Of a stretch of DNA of 64,000 bases, positions 56,652-64,000 are shown piece after piece. The notes below the pieces were generated by a model. That model did not search any database. It was not told the DNA's origin and worked only from the letters and a program-made list of their open reading frames with translations. The translations under genes and the position numbers were made by a program. Origin of the DNA: JAWPMT01 sp965227935 (GTDB taxonomy: Bacteria; Bacteroidota; Bacteroidia; Cytophagales; Cyclobacteriaceae); NCBI GenBank assembly GCA_965227935.1, contig CBDDGS010000055.1, positions 2,170,001-2,234,000 on the forward strand. The letters are read 5' to 3'. Within the stretch, counting starts at the first letter, position 1. Each line of letters starts with the position of its first letter.

Positions 56652-59333
56652 ATGAAATTCAGACTTGTTTTCATCCTGGGAATCTTGTGGGGGGCTTGTC
56701 TCCCTGCTACTTCCCAAACCATCCGTTTTATGGGCATCGTCTCCGACAGTCTCGAGGCGCCAGTGGAGCTGGCCAATGCGTATGCCATCGCGCCGGAAAC
56801 GGGAGACGTGGCGTCCTTTGGTGTGACGGATCACCTCGGTCGATTTATCCTCAAGTTGGAAGAGGGCAAGACCTACCAACTCAAGGTGTCGTTTATGGGG
56901 TTTGAGCCCTATGAGCGGACGATCGAGGCGGTGGAGAATATCTACGACCCTTTCCCCGTGTCGATGAAAACGTCAACCACCCAACTGGGTGCGATAGAGG
57001 TTGTGGAGGAATTTCCAGTGACCATCTCCGGAGATACGATCAGCTACAAGGCCGATGCCTTTACCAAGGGCGACGAACGGAAGTTGGAAGATGTGCTTGA
57101 GGCGATACCGGGCTTTGAGGTAGATGAAAACGGTGAGGTCCGTGTGCAGGGCAAGCGCGTGGAGAAGGTGCTGGTCGAGGGCAAGGAGTTCTTCGAAGGC
57201 GATACGAAAATGGCCACGCAGAACATCCCCGCCGATGCCGTAAACAAGGTGCAGCTGCTGCGCAACTTCAACGAGATCTCGCCGATGGCAGGGATTGGCG
57301 ACAATGAGGACCGGCTGGCACTGAACATCCAACTGGAGGATGACAAGAAGAACCTTCTGTTTGGCGATGTCGAAGGGGGAGCAGGTCCTGAAGATCGATA
57401 CTTTGGGCATGCCAACCTCTTTTACTTCAACCCGAAGACGACGCTCAACTTCATCGGCGATGCCAACAACGTGGGGCGGCAGGCCTTCACAGCACGGGAC
57501 ATGTTTCGCTTCAACGGTGGGTTTGGCGGACTGGGCACGCGGTCCGGCGCCAGCTTCAATGTGTCGGCGGATCAGTTTGGCTCGCTCGGGATGCAAGCCA
57601 ACAATGCCCGTAGGCTCAATACCGCTGTGGGGGCCTTCAACTTTGACCACCATCCCTCTAACAAATGGCGGATCTCAGGCTTCCTCATCGGCAATCGCAA
57701 TGACAATCGGATTGTCACCCGAAGTGAAAGGACCTACATCAATACGGAAGAAGAAAACCAGGAGTCCGTGGCCAATCAAGAGGACCAGCTCAACCTGTCC
57801 GGGATCGCTAAATTCAAGGCCGTGTACAATCCCAGTGATGCGCTTTTCCTGAGTGCGCAGTCCTTCGCCAAGGGCTCGATGCTGGAAGCGGATAGTCGTC
57901 GACTGTCCAATCTGTTTGGTGAGGTCAACCGGATCAATTCCCTCACAGATCAAACCCCCTTGCAACTGTCTCAGGACCTGAGGGCGTACTACTCCCTCGG
58001 TGAGCGGAACGTGTTGTCGCTCGAGACCTCCTACCAGTACAGCGACCAGGACCCGCTGCTGTCCATCGCCTCTGATGCGGATCTGTTTTCGGGATTGCTA
58101 CCCCTGGTGCCCGCCGAGATCCTGACTTTCGATCAGTCGGAGCGAGTGAAGAGCCACCAGCAGGAGTCGGTCTTCAACTGGTACTATATCCTCAACAAGA
58201 CCAATCACATCAATTTCTCGGCGGGCAACAGCTTTGCGCACCAGCGAATGAACAGCGCTATCCTGCAGGAAGGCAACACAGACCTCGATGATCCGGCTTA
58301 CAACAACGACATGGGCTTCCGCCTGCTGGATACCTACGGTGGCATCAGCTTTCGGTCCAAGCTGGGGGACTTTGAGGTTGAGCCGGGCATCAACCTGCAT
58401 CGCTTCGACGTCCGGGAGGAGCAGCGAGGTCTGACCGAAAAGACAGGCTTCTTCCAGGCGCTGCCGATGGTCACGGCGAGTTACGACCTCAATAGCGCGC
58501 AGACGATCCGCTTCCAGTACCGACAGCAAGTCAATTTCTTCGACGTGAAGCAGGCGGCGTTAGGTCTTCGCGTACTCAACTACAACAACCTGATCCGTGG
58601 TGCCTCGGGGCTTGAGAACAGCCTGAGTCACAACATCGACTTGAGCTATACCAACTTCAGCATGTTCAGCCACATCAACCTCTTTGCATTTGCCAATTAC
58701 CAGCGACGCATCCGGGACCTGAGCCAGGAGCTCGCTTACGAAGGGTTGCAGCGTCTCACGACGCCCCTCAACCTCCAGGGCGCGAACGAGTTCTTCAACA
58801 TGACAGGGCAGTTCACCAAGACCTTCGAGAAGTGGAGGGCGACGGCAGCTGCCACCTTGATGTACAACTCCATCGGCAACGTCATCAGCGGGGAACAAAA
58901 CCGCAACAACACATGGACACAGCGCTACAGTGGCTCCGTAGAAACGAAGCTCTTCAAGGTCCTCACGCTGGACATCGGATACGTCCACGAGTACAGTGAT
59001 TATCAGAGTGACTTCACCAGCAATACGTTTGTCAATAGCAACCCCAATGCTGAGGTGGGCATCAGGATCCTGCCCTCCCTCCGCCTGGATGTGGAGTACA
59101 ACCGCAACCGCTACGTCGATCGTAACCTCGATGCTGTCAACACTTACGAACTGCTCGATGCCACGCTGGCTTTTCAGAGGAAAGACAGCCCCTGGCAGTG
59201 GCTGCTGAGCGGTACGAACCTGACCGACACCAAGGCCATCCGTCGCAATGGCTTCAGCGACAGTCTAGTCAGTGACTATGCTTACTTCGTGCTGCCCCGG
59301 TACTTTCTGCTGACGTTGAAGTATGAGATATGA
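56652..59333 (+). CDS. Outer-membrane beta-barrel protein with carboxypeptidase-regulatory-like domain
   Basis: The 893 residues have a signal peptide (LVFILGILWGACLPATSQ), a CarboxypepD_reg-like beta sandwich (~22-105, e.g. SFGVTDHLGRFILKLEEG), a plug-like region with IPGFEVDENGEVRVQGKRV and VLVEGKEFF, then a ~650-residue barrel with alternating aromatic strands, ending KYEI. This is the TonB-receptor-like family commonly next to GLPGLI proteins; no TonB box is obvious. Probable role is outer-membrane transport or assembly of an unknown substrate. Confidence 0.9.
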   Translation: MKFRLVFILGILWGACLPATSQTIRFMGIVSDSLEAPVELANAYAIAPETGDVASFGVTDHLGRFILKLEEGKTYQLKVSFMGFEPYERTIEAVENIYDPFPVSMKTSTTQLGAIEVVEEFPVTISGDTISYKADAFTKGDERKLEDVLEAIPGFEVDENGEVRVQGKRVEKVLVEGKEFFEGDTKMATQNIPADAVNKVQLLRNFNEISPMAGIGDNEDRLALNIQLEDDKKNLLFGDVEGGAGPEDRYFGHANLFYFNPKTTLNFIGDANNVGRQAFTARDMFRFNGGFGGLGTRSGASFNVSADQFGSLGMQANNARRLNTAVGAFNFDHHPSNKWRISGFLIGNRNDNRIVTRSERTYINTEEENQESVANQEDQLNLSGIAKFKAVYNPSDALFLSAQSFAKGSMLEADSRRLSNLFGEVNRINSLTDQTPLQLSQDLRAYYSLGERNVLSLETSYQYSDQDPLLSIASDADLFSGLLPLVPAEILTFDQSERVKSHQQESVFNWYYILNKTNHINFSAGNSFAHQRMNSAILQEGNTDLDDPAYNNDMGFRLLDTYGGISFRSKLGDFEVEPGINLHRFDVREEQRGLTEKTGFFQALPMVTASYDLNSAQTIRFQYRQQVNFFDVKQAALGLRVLNYNNLIRGASGLENSLSHNIDLSYTNFSMFSHINLFAFANYQRRIRDLSQELAYEGLQRLTTPLNLQGANEFFNMTGQFTKTFEKWRATAAATLMYNSIGNVISGEQNRNNTWTQRYSGSVETKLFKVLTLDIGYVHEYSDYQSDFTSNTFVNSNPNAEVGIRILPSLRLDVEYNRNRYVDRNLDAVNTYELLDATLAFQRKDSPWQWLLSGTNLTDTKAIRRNGFSDSLVSDYAYFVLPRYFLLTLKYEI

Positions 59334-59336
59334 TTT

Positions 59337-59587
59337 CTATTGCCAGACTTCGGAAGTTTCCAGGTGATATAGCTTGGCGCCAAAAACCACCGACGTCATC
59401 CCGGTTTCGATAGGTAATCGATAAGATTTGGGAACCATGGAATCGAATACCGGGATCTCCTCGACGCCGGTTCTGCGCAATTGTGATGAAGTCAGCTTCC
59501 TGTCACCGAACCTCAGAGGTAAATCAGTCAGGTTGAAAGGCCTACCTGCACTTTGAATTGCTATATTACCCATCCAAATTTTTTGAG
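59337..59587. other. Gap between the barrel protein and the DUF1080 gene
   Basis: It holds a half-copy of the gacttcggaagtttcc repeat at 59346-59362. A minus-strand frame of 78 codons (59337-59573) has a plausible look but overlaps the promoter zone of the next gene and matches nothing known; it is treated as unproven, perhaps a gene remnant. Confidence 0.4.
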
Positions 59588-60274
59588 ATGAAGAAACTAC
59601 TGCCCATCTGCGCTGCTCTCCTATTTGCTGGTTGTTCTGACGATGGCTGGCAGGACCTCTTCAATGGAGAGAACCTTGACGGCTGGCATGCCTACGGCAT
59701 CGAAGAGGGCTACAACGGATGGTACGTGGATCAGGGAGTGATCGCCTTTGATCCGGGCCAGCGTACAGTAGCGCGCAACTCGAACCTCGTAACAGACAAA
59801 GAGTACACAAGCTTTGAACTATCGATGGAGTGGCTGATTTCAGAACATGGCAACTCCGGACTCTTCTGGGCCGTGCAGGGAAACGAGGAACTTGAGTTCA
59901 ACGATAACAGAGGAGCAGAAATACAGATCCTCGATGATGGCTACACAGAATACATTGAACAACGGGGGGACATCAATCGCGCAGGATCGCTGTATAACCT
60001 CATGGCCCCTTCATCGATCGTGAGCAAACCCGCCAACGAGTGGAACCACTACTTCCTCCACGTGGATCATGCCAACAACGTAGGGTTCCTTCGATTCAAT
60101 GATGTGGAGGTGCTACGCTTCCCCGTGAATGGGCCGGAATGGCAGGAACTCATTGCCGATAAGGGCCATGGGGGACCAGACTTCGGCAAGGCACGGACAG
60201 GCCGCATTGCCCTACAGGACTGGGGCGGACGTGTGGCCTTCCGCAACATGAAGATTCGCGAGCTCAATCAGTAG
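59588..60274 (+). CDS. DUF1080-family lipoprotein (3-keto-disaccharide hydrolase-like)
   Basis: It has 228 residues from the ATG at 59588 (MKKLLPICAALLFAGC, lipidated Cys 16). The beta-sandwich carries family motifs WQDLFNGENLDGWHAYG near the start, SNLVTDKEYTSFELSMEW, HGNSGLFWAVQG, GAEIQILDDG and the C-terminal GRIALQDWGGRVAFRNMKI. DUF1080 (3-keto-disaccharide hydrolase domain) proteins act on modified sugars in oligosaccharide breakdown. No partner oxidoreductase lies next to it here. Confidence 0.9.
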   Translation: MKKLLPICAALLFAGCSDDGWQDLFNGENLDGWHAYGIEEGYNGWYVDQGVIAFDPGQRTVARNSNLVTDKEYTSFELSMEWLISEHGNSGLFWAVQGNEELEFNDNRGAEIQILDDGYTEYIEQRGDINRAGSLYNLMAPSSIVSKPANEWNHYFLHVDHANNVGFLRFNDVEVLRFPVNGPEWQELIADKGHGGPDFGKARTGRIALQDWGGRVAFRNMKIRELNQ

Positions 60275-60606
60275 GGGTTTTGTACGTCATCTCCCGATAA
60301 CAATTGTTGGTACAAGTATGACAGCGATTGATAGCACGGTCTGCGGTGCTTGATTTCTTGCTGTGTGATGCGTCGAATAGCACGATTGGATTTAGGACGA
60401 GAGGAACACTATTGTTCGTGCCGTCGATGCTGGATCATTTTCCACCGCTCAAGCCACGGAGGCCTAGCCAGCCGCACTCCCGATTTTTGAGAGATCGCAG
60501 TGGCCCTTAGGTTTAGATAGTGGCACGGCTGAGTTGGAGGAACAAGAGGGGACTGCTCGGCTTAATGCCTGATGCAATTCCCAATATCTCGATTATATTT
60601 CAACAT
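60275..60606. other. Non-coding gap with dispersed short repeats
   Basis: No supported gene was seen. It contains ccgctcaagccacgg at 60445, nearly the same as 17215, then an aggcctagccagccgcac stretch resembling the GC-rich insert near tRNA-Arg (3271-3288), and tagtggcac at 60518 as in 17320. Confidence 0.5.
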
Positions 60607-61311
60607 ATGAAAAGAGTAGTAAAGTCCGTCCTGATACTGGTAATTACAGCTTGCCTGGACGGCTCTGCCCAGGACTTTAGCGCTTATGATCGTGTCACTG
60701 ATCAAGGGTTTCGAGACTTTTTGGGTCTATTTCCTCGCCGAGATTTACCCTTTAAGACAGATAGACTAGCGGAGAATATGCCCTTTCACCCAGTTGAGAA
60801 TTTGTCCAAAGAAAACGTGAAGAAATACCTGATGGATAATGAAGGATCTTACTTCTTTTCCAAGATTTTTACTTACGAGGCGGACGGAATTGTCCAGGAT
60901 ATCTATGGCGGATTTGAGCCGGCATTTTGTTTTCCAACTAGTGGTGATTTTGTCATTTTAGCTATTTTCCAGTCTCATGGTACTGGTGACTATTTATACA
61001 AGACATTGTTGATGTCATTTGATCTGAAAGGGAATTTCATCTCACTCATTGGGCCAGGATTTCTGGATTCAGGGTATGAGAATTATGCTGAAATAATCCT
61101 GAATGCGGATTTGACGATCTCTCACACCTTTGTGGGGGAATTCAAGGAATTTGGGGAGTTTTTGCGGTGTAAACCCTGCCAGAGCAATTACTACACAAAG
61201 TCTTGGAGGATAAATAATGTTGGTACTTCCGTAGAAGTGGGAACCATTGAACATGGAGTAGAGAATTTCAGATACGGTGGAACTGGATACTTCTTCCACA
61301 AAGTTGACTAG
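60607..61311 (+). CDS. Secreted protein of unknown function
   Basis: The 234 residues start at the ATG at 60607 (MKRVVKSVLILVITAC); upstream codons to 60520 are rejected. The signal may be cleaved after GSAQ or lipidated at ITAC. The mature part is mixed helical then beta-rich (FEPAFCFPTSGDFVILAIF, LLMSFDLKGNFISLIGPGF) with a CKPC pair near 190. The pattern resembles small propeller-like or 'stress' lipoproteins, but no family is recognised. Confidence 0.6.
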   Translation: MKRVVKSVLILVITACLDGSAQDFSAYDRVTDQGFRDFLGLFPRRDLPFKTDRLAENMPFHPVENLSKENVKKYLMDNEGSYFFSKIFTYEADGIVQDIYGGFEPAFCFPTSGDFVILAIFQSHGTGDYLYKTLLMSFDLKGNFISLIGPGFLDSGYENYAEIILNADLTISHTFVGEFKEFGEFLRCKPCQSNYYTKSWRINNVGTSVEVGTIEHGVENFRYGGTGYFFHKVD

Positions 61312-61499
61312 TCGTTGCAAGCACTTCGAAGTGAACGAACGTATCACGCGTATTTCAAGGCAAAATGAAGAGCCCGTCCGGCTTGAGGACAAGAGGAACT
61401 TGCAAGCATCAACGGAAAAAACAATAATGGCACTAAGTGTTGCTTCACCTCGATGGACCGATCGTGAAGACTTCACCTTCGGTGAGTGTTGGAGATAAA

Positions 61500-62558
61500 T
61501 TACCCCTCCAACAAATACTTACCAGACTCAATCCCATACTTATCAGACCATCTGATGAGTGCGTTGACAATGCCGTCACCCAGAGGGAGACCTTCCTGCT
61601 TATGCTTGTCTCTCAATTGCAGAGCCCGGCTACCGGGAATTCTCACGGGTCTTTCCTTATCGTGGGGTTCATTGGCAAGGCAGGCATCTACCAGGTACTG
61701 CGACTGCTTCTGGAAATTGGCGAGTCCTCCGAATCCCTCTGGATCGATGATCTGCAGAAACACACTCGCCCCCCAGCTGGTGGGATGATCTGCTCTTCCG
61801 TGACCAGCGAGACCGGAAGTGAGGATATCGATCAGTAAGCCCAAAGCAAAGCCTTTGTAACCCGTCTCCAATCCCCCGAGGGGTAATATGGTGGATGGCG
61901 GAGACTCAAAAAAGGTATTGGGGTCATCAGTAGGAACCCCGTCGGAACCGAGCAACCATTTCTGTGGCAATCGGGCACCTTCGGCTTTCTTTTTATTCAC
62001 CAACCCATTGGCCGTCGAGGACATGCTGATGTCCATAATGATAGGCGCCGATTCGGTGGGGATGCCCACCGCGAGAGGATTGGGGCTGTATACACCCGTT
62101 TTGCCCCCAAAGGGAGCTACAGTTGCGTTGATGGGGTCCGAACAGGAGAGCAACATCATCAGTCCCTTGTCAGTGGCGAGCTCTGGATAGGCTGCCAGAC
62201 AGGCGATGTGATGACTCTTACTGATCGCTACCGAAACCACCGGATATTCCTTTACTCGTTCGAAAGCCAATTCCATCGCTTCCCTCACGAGCCACGTGCC
62301 AGACATGTATTGGCCATCCCAGGTTACGCTGGTTCCACTATCCTTGACCACCACGGGATCTCCTGTCATTTTCATGCCACCTTTCTCAGCATCTTTGAGA
62401 TAAGGGTCGAGCAATCCCAGACCATGCGTTGTGTGCCCCATTAAGTCGGCTTCAATCAAAACCTCTGCGTTGATCCTCGCGCGATCTTCAGGAAATCCAG
62501 CGCTCTTGCATAGCAGATCTACCAATTCCAGGAGTGGTTCGTATTTGTATTTTTTCAT
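61500..62558 (-). CDS. LDH2-family malate/lactate/ureidoglycolate dehydrogenase
   Basis: It has 352 residues from the ATG at 62558 (MKKYKYEPLLELVD); a TTG eight codons earlier is less likely. Family motifs are EADLMGHTTHGLGLLDPYL with the catalytic His, SVAISKSHHIACLAAYPEL, GVYSPNPLAVGIPT, IIMDISMSSTANG and LPLGGLETGYKGFALGLLIDIL. These NAD(P)-dependent enzymes oxidise 2-hydroxy acids or related compounds; the substrate cannot be fixed from sequence. No pathway partners lie alongside. Confidence 0.9.
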   Translation of the reverse strand: MKKYKYEPLLELVDLLCKSAGFPEDRARINAEVLIEADLMGHTTHGLGLLDPYLKDAEKGGMKMTGDPVVVKDSGTSVTWDGQYMSGTWLVREAMELAFERVKEYPVVSVAISKSHHIACLAAYPELATDKGLMMLLSCSDPINATVAPFGGKTGVYSPNPLAVGIPTESAPIIMDISMSSTANGLVNKKKAEGARLPQKWLLGSDGVPTDDPNTFFESPPSTILPLGGLETGYKGFALGLLIDILTSGLAGHGRADHPTSWGASVFLQIIDPEGFGGLANFQKQSQYLVDACLANEPHDKERPVRIPGSRALQLRDKHKQEGLPLGDGIVNALIRWSDKYGIESGKYLLEG

Positions 62559-62636
62559 TGTTTGCGTGTGATTCAAAGACAAGTAGGAGGCTTTAAGTTA
62601 GACGAAGTAGGAGAGATGACATAGGAAGGGCGGTAA

Positions 62637-62666
62637 GACTTCCGAAGTTTCCAAAATTCAGGAGTC
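62637..62666. repeat. gacttccgaagtttcc hairpin, second copy
   Basis: gacttccgaagttt and aattcaggagtc give an imperfect palindrome related to the hairpin at 19058-19087. It lies between divergent genes, so a terminator role is unlikely here. Confidence 0.55.
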
Positions 62667-62745
62667 TCATGACCAGAATCAGATCCAGCTTTTGCAAATT
62701 CCACGGGAGTCTTAGACCTTACGTACTCCATATTCACCCTCCGAT

Positions 62746-63534
62746 ATGAAAGCTATACTAATCGTTCTTCTGTTATCCCTATTCATGTTTCCTACCAGTG
62801 GTCAAACCCCGTCCACGGAAGCACCAACCATCAAAGTGCTTTCCTTCAACGTGCTAGGCGGCAGAACCACAAAAGGCGATTTCAATATTGATGCTGTTGC
62901 TAAGGTCATTCAGGACCTGGACCCCGACATTGTGGCGCTACAAGAAGTTGATTACAAAGTGAATCGGTCCCACAAGGTGGACCTTGCTACTGAGCTGGGG
63001 TACCGAACGAAGATGGCGTCACTATTTGGCCGGGCGATGTACTACGATGGAGGAGAGTACGGTGAGGGCGTACTGTCTCGCTATTCATTTATCGCAAGCC
63101 GAAATGTGCCGTTACCTTACGTCGAAGGACAGGAGCCTCGGGCCGCATTGGAAGTAACCGTGGAGCTACCATCGGGAGATACCATCTCCTTCGTTGGGAC
63201 GCACTTATCTCACGAGGGGCCTCAGGGGCGAGAAATGCAGGCCGCAGAGATCAACCGGGTATTCGCCGCCAACAAGTATCCCACCATCCTCGCTGGCGAC
63301 CTCAACGCGATACCCGGAACGAAGACCATCGACTCATTTGAGGAAATATGGACGTCCACCTATGATAGGGACGACCCCCAGCCTACGAGTCCCTCCGATG
63401 ATCCAAGAGCGAAAATCGATTACGTCATGTACATGCCTGCCAATAACTGGAAGGTAATCGATCGCAAAGTGGTCTGTGACAGCTACGCCTCCGACCACTG
63501 CGTGTACCTGGTGACGTTGGAATTGTCCAGGTAG
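62746..63534 (+). CDS. Secreted endonuclease/exonuclease/phosphatase-family hydrolase
   Basis: The 262 residues have a signal peptide (ILIVLLLSLFMFPTSG). EEP-fold motifs are in order: VLSFNVLGGR, IVALQEVDYKVNR with the metal-binding Glu, FVGTHLSHEG, ILAGDLNAIPGT and SDHCVYLVTLEL with the catalytic Asp-His. These fit a phosphodiesterase or sphingomyelinase/inositol-phosphatase-like enzyme outside the cytoplasm; nucleic-acid or lipid substrate is undecided. It converges with the nucleoside hydrolase gene. Confidence 0.88.
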   Translation: MKAILIVLLLSLFMFPTSGQTPSTEAPTIKVLSFNVLGGRTTKGDFNIDAVAKVIQDLDPDIVALQEVDYKVNRSHKVDLATELGYRTKMASLFGRAMYYDGGEYGEGVLSRYSFIASRNVPLPYVEGQEPRAALEVTVELPSGDTISFVGTHLSHEGPQGREMQAAEINRVFAANKYPTILAGDLNAIPGTKTIDSFEEIWTSTYDRDDPQPTSPSDDPRAKIDYVMYMPANNWKVIDRKVVCDSYASDHCVYLVTLELSR

Positions 63535-63562
63535 CGATAGTGGCTTCGGGCGACCCATAAAA

Positions 63563-64000
63563 TCAATCTCCGGCTACTGCCTCCCAGAAAGAGGCCTTCA
63601 TAGCAGGTACGTCAATGGCTGTATAGATCCCTATAGATCGCGAGGTGTTTTCGGGTGGCGTGCTCATGTGTTGCAGCGTGGCATTTTGAGGATCAATGAG
63701 CGCCTCGATAATGGCGACATCCCACATGATCCATTCCCGTTTCTCGGGATCCTCGTCGGTCCACCAACGGTCAAAGGTCTCCCATCGCTCCACGAGCAGT
63801 TGGGCGATACCCTCTTTCTCGGCCAGGTAGCTATCTACAGTCTCCTTGGCGAAGACGAGGCGCTGCGACGTTGTGGCCGTCATCACATCCATCATGAGGT
63901 TCGGTGTATCGAGGAGCACTTCCACCGCCAGTGTGTCATTGCCGGAGTTGAATTCTTTTTTATCGTAAGCATTGGTGCCAGGGTCATGCCAGAAACCCAG
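63563..64000 (-). CDS. Nucleoside hydrolase, C-terminal part (partial)
   Basis: The frame enters from the right window edge; 145 residues to the stop at 63563 are visible. They begin FWHDPGTNAYDKKEFNSGND and contain WIMWDVAIIEALIDPQNATL, then STPPENTSRSIGIYTAIDV, which match the C-terminal third of inosine-uridine-preferring nucleoside hydrolases (metal/His region and TPPEN motif). The N-terminal DxDxxxDD metal site lies outside. It probably releases ribose from nucleosides or related N-glycosides. Confidence 0.75.
   Translation of the reverse strand: MGFWHDPGTNAYDKKEFNSGNDTLAVEVLLDTPNLMMDVMTATTSQRLVFAKETVDSYLAEKEGIAQLLVERWETFDRWWTDEDPEKREWIMWDVAIIEALIDPQNATLQHMSTPPENTSRSIGIYTAIDVPAMKASFWEAVAGD

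Noticed and set aside
59337..59573. 78-codon minus-strand frame
   Set aside because: No family, no promoter, overlaps the upstream zone of the DUF1080 gene; kept only as a possible remnant.

Overview
The window looks like a chromosomal piece of a free-living Bacteroidota bacterium, most likely a Cytophagales-type organism with roughly balanced base composition (lineage is inference). The signs are lineage-typical families: a GLPGLI protein beside an outer-membrane beta-barrel protein, an IgGFc-binding-like cell-surface protein, a DUF6263-type protein, TPR/HisKA_2 and LytTR two-component genes, lipoproteins with Bacteroidota-style signals, little Shine-Dalgarno sequence, and promoters of the TTTG-N19-TAnnTTTG type (seen upstream of gapA, of the tRNA-Glu locus and of a 63-aa gene). 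No phage, insertion sequence or CRISPR array was seen.

Layout. 1-4.7 kb (mostly minus): end of a surface protein, a thioredoxin-OmpA fusion, a tRNA-Arg surrounded by broken copies of itself, and small membrane proteins. 4.75-17.0 kb (minus): nine genes ilvE-ilvD-ilvB-ilvN-ilvC-ilvA-thrA-thrB-thrC in one direction, the complete route from aspartate semialdehyde to threonine and on to isoleucine/valine (aspartokinase included, the semialdehyde dehydrogenase is not here). It is preceded by a 25-codon Ile/Val-rich leader peptide and a transcription attenuator. 17.5-32.6 kb: sucC, a cyclophilin lipoprotein, beta-barrel and TlpA-like proteins, a TPR kinase/LytTR regulator pair, a phosphatase-like protein, an esterase, a two-subunit molybdenum hydroxylase and an aldo/keto reductase. 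33-40 kb: a LolD-like ATPase with a DMT transporter, a small protein with YebC and DinB, gapA and small or hypothetical proteins. 39.9-43.1 kb (minus): amidase, M14 carboxypeptidase and dipeptide epimerase, which together read as a murein-peptide breakdown operon. 43.3-49 kb: a DUF819 membrane protein, lipoprotein, unknown membrane and coiled-coil proteins, a GH43-like lipoprotein and a second DMT transporter. 49-55.3 kb: a tRNA-Glu flanked by decayed copies, an ArsM-like methyltransferase with OsmC behind a sigma-54-like promoter, the divergent sigma-54 activator, and an OmpR/EnvZ-type pair. 55.5-64 kb: GLPGLI plus beta-barrel protein, DUF1080 lipoprotein, a secreted unknown, an LDH2-family dehydrogenase, an EEP hydrolase and the C-terminal part of a nucleoside hydrolase.

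The strongest unusual observations are (1) the ilv-thr attenuator, in which the leader stop codon lies inside the antiterminator arm; (2) the two tRNA loci, each with a promoter, broken tRNA copies on both sides carrying GC-rich inserts, and one intact copy; (3) several dispersed palindromic repeat families, including a ~130-bp element whose two copies have different but self-complementary ends; and (4) a sigma-54-like promoter between a sigma-54 activator and a divergent OsmC/ArsM-like operon whose methyltransferase has lost a key arsenic-binding cysteine.

All family assignments come from reading motifs; no searches were run. Start codons were moved downstream from the longest reading frame wherever a signal peptide, family N-terminus or neighbour spacing argued for it.
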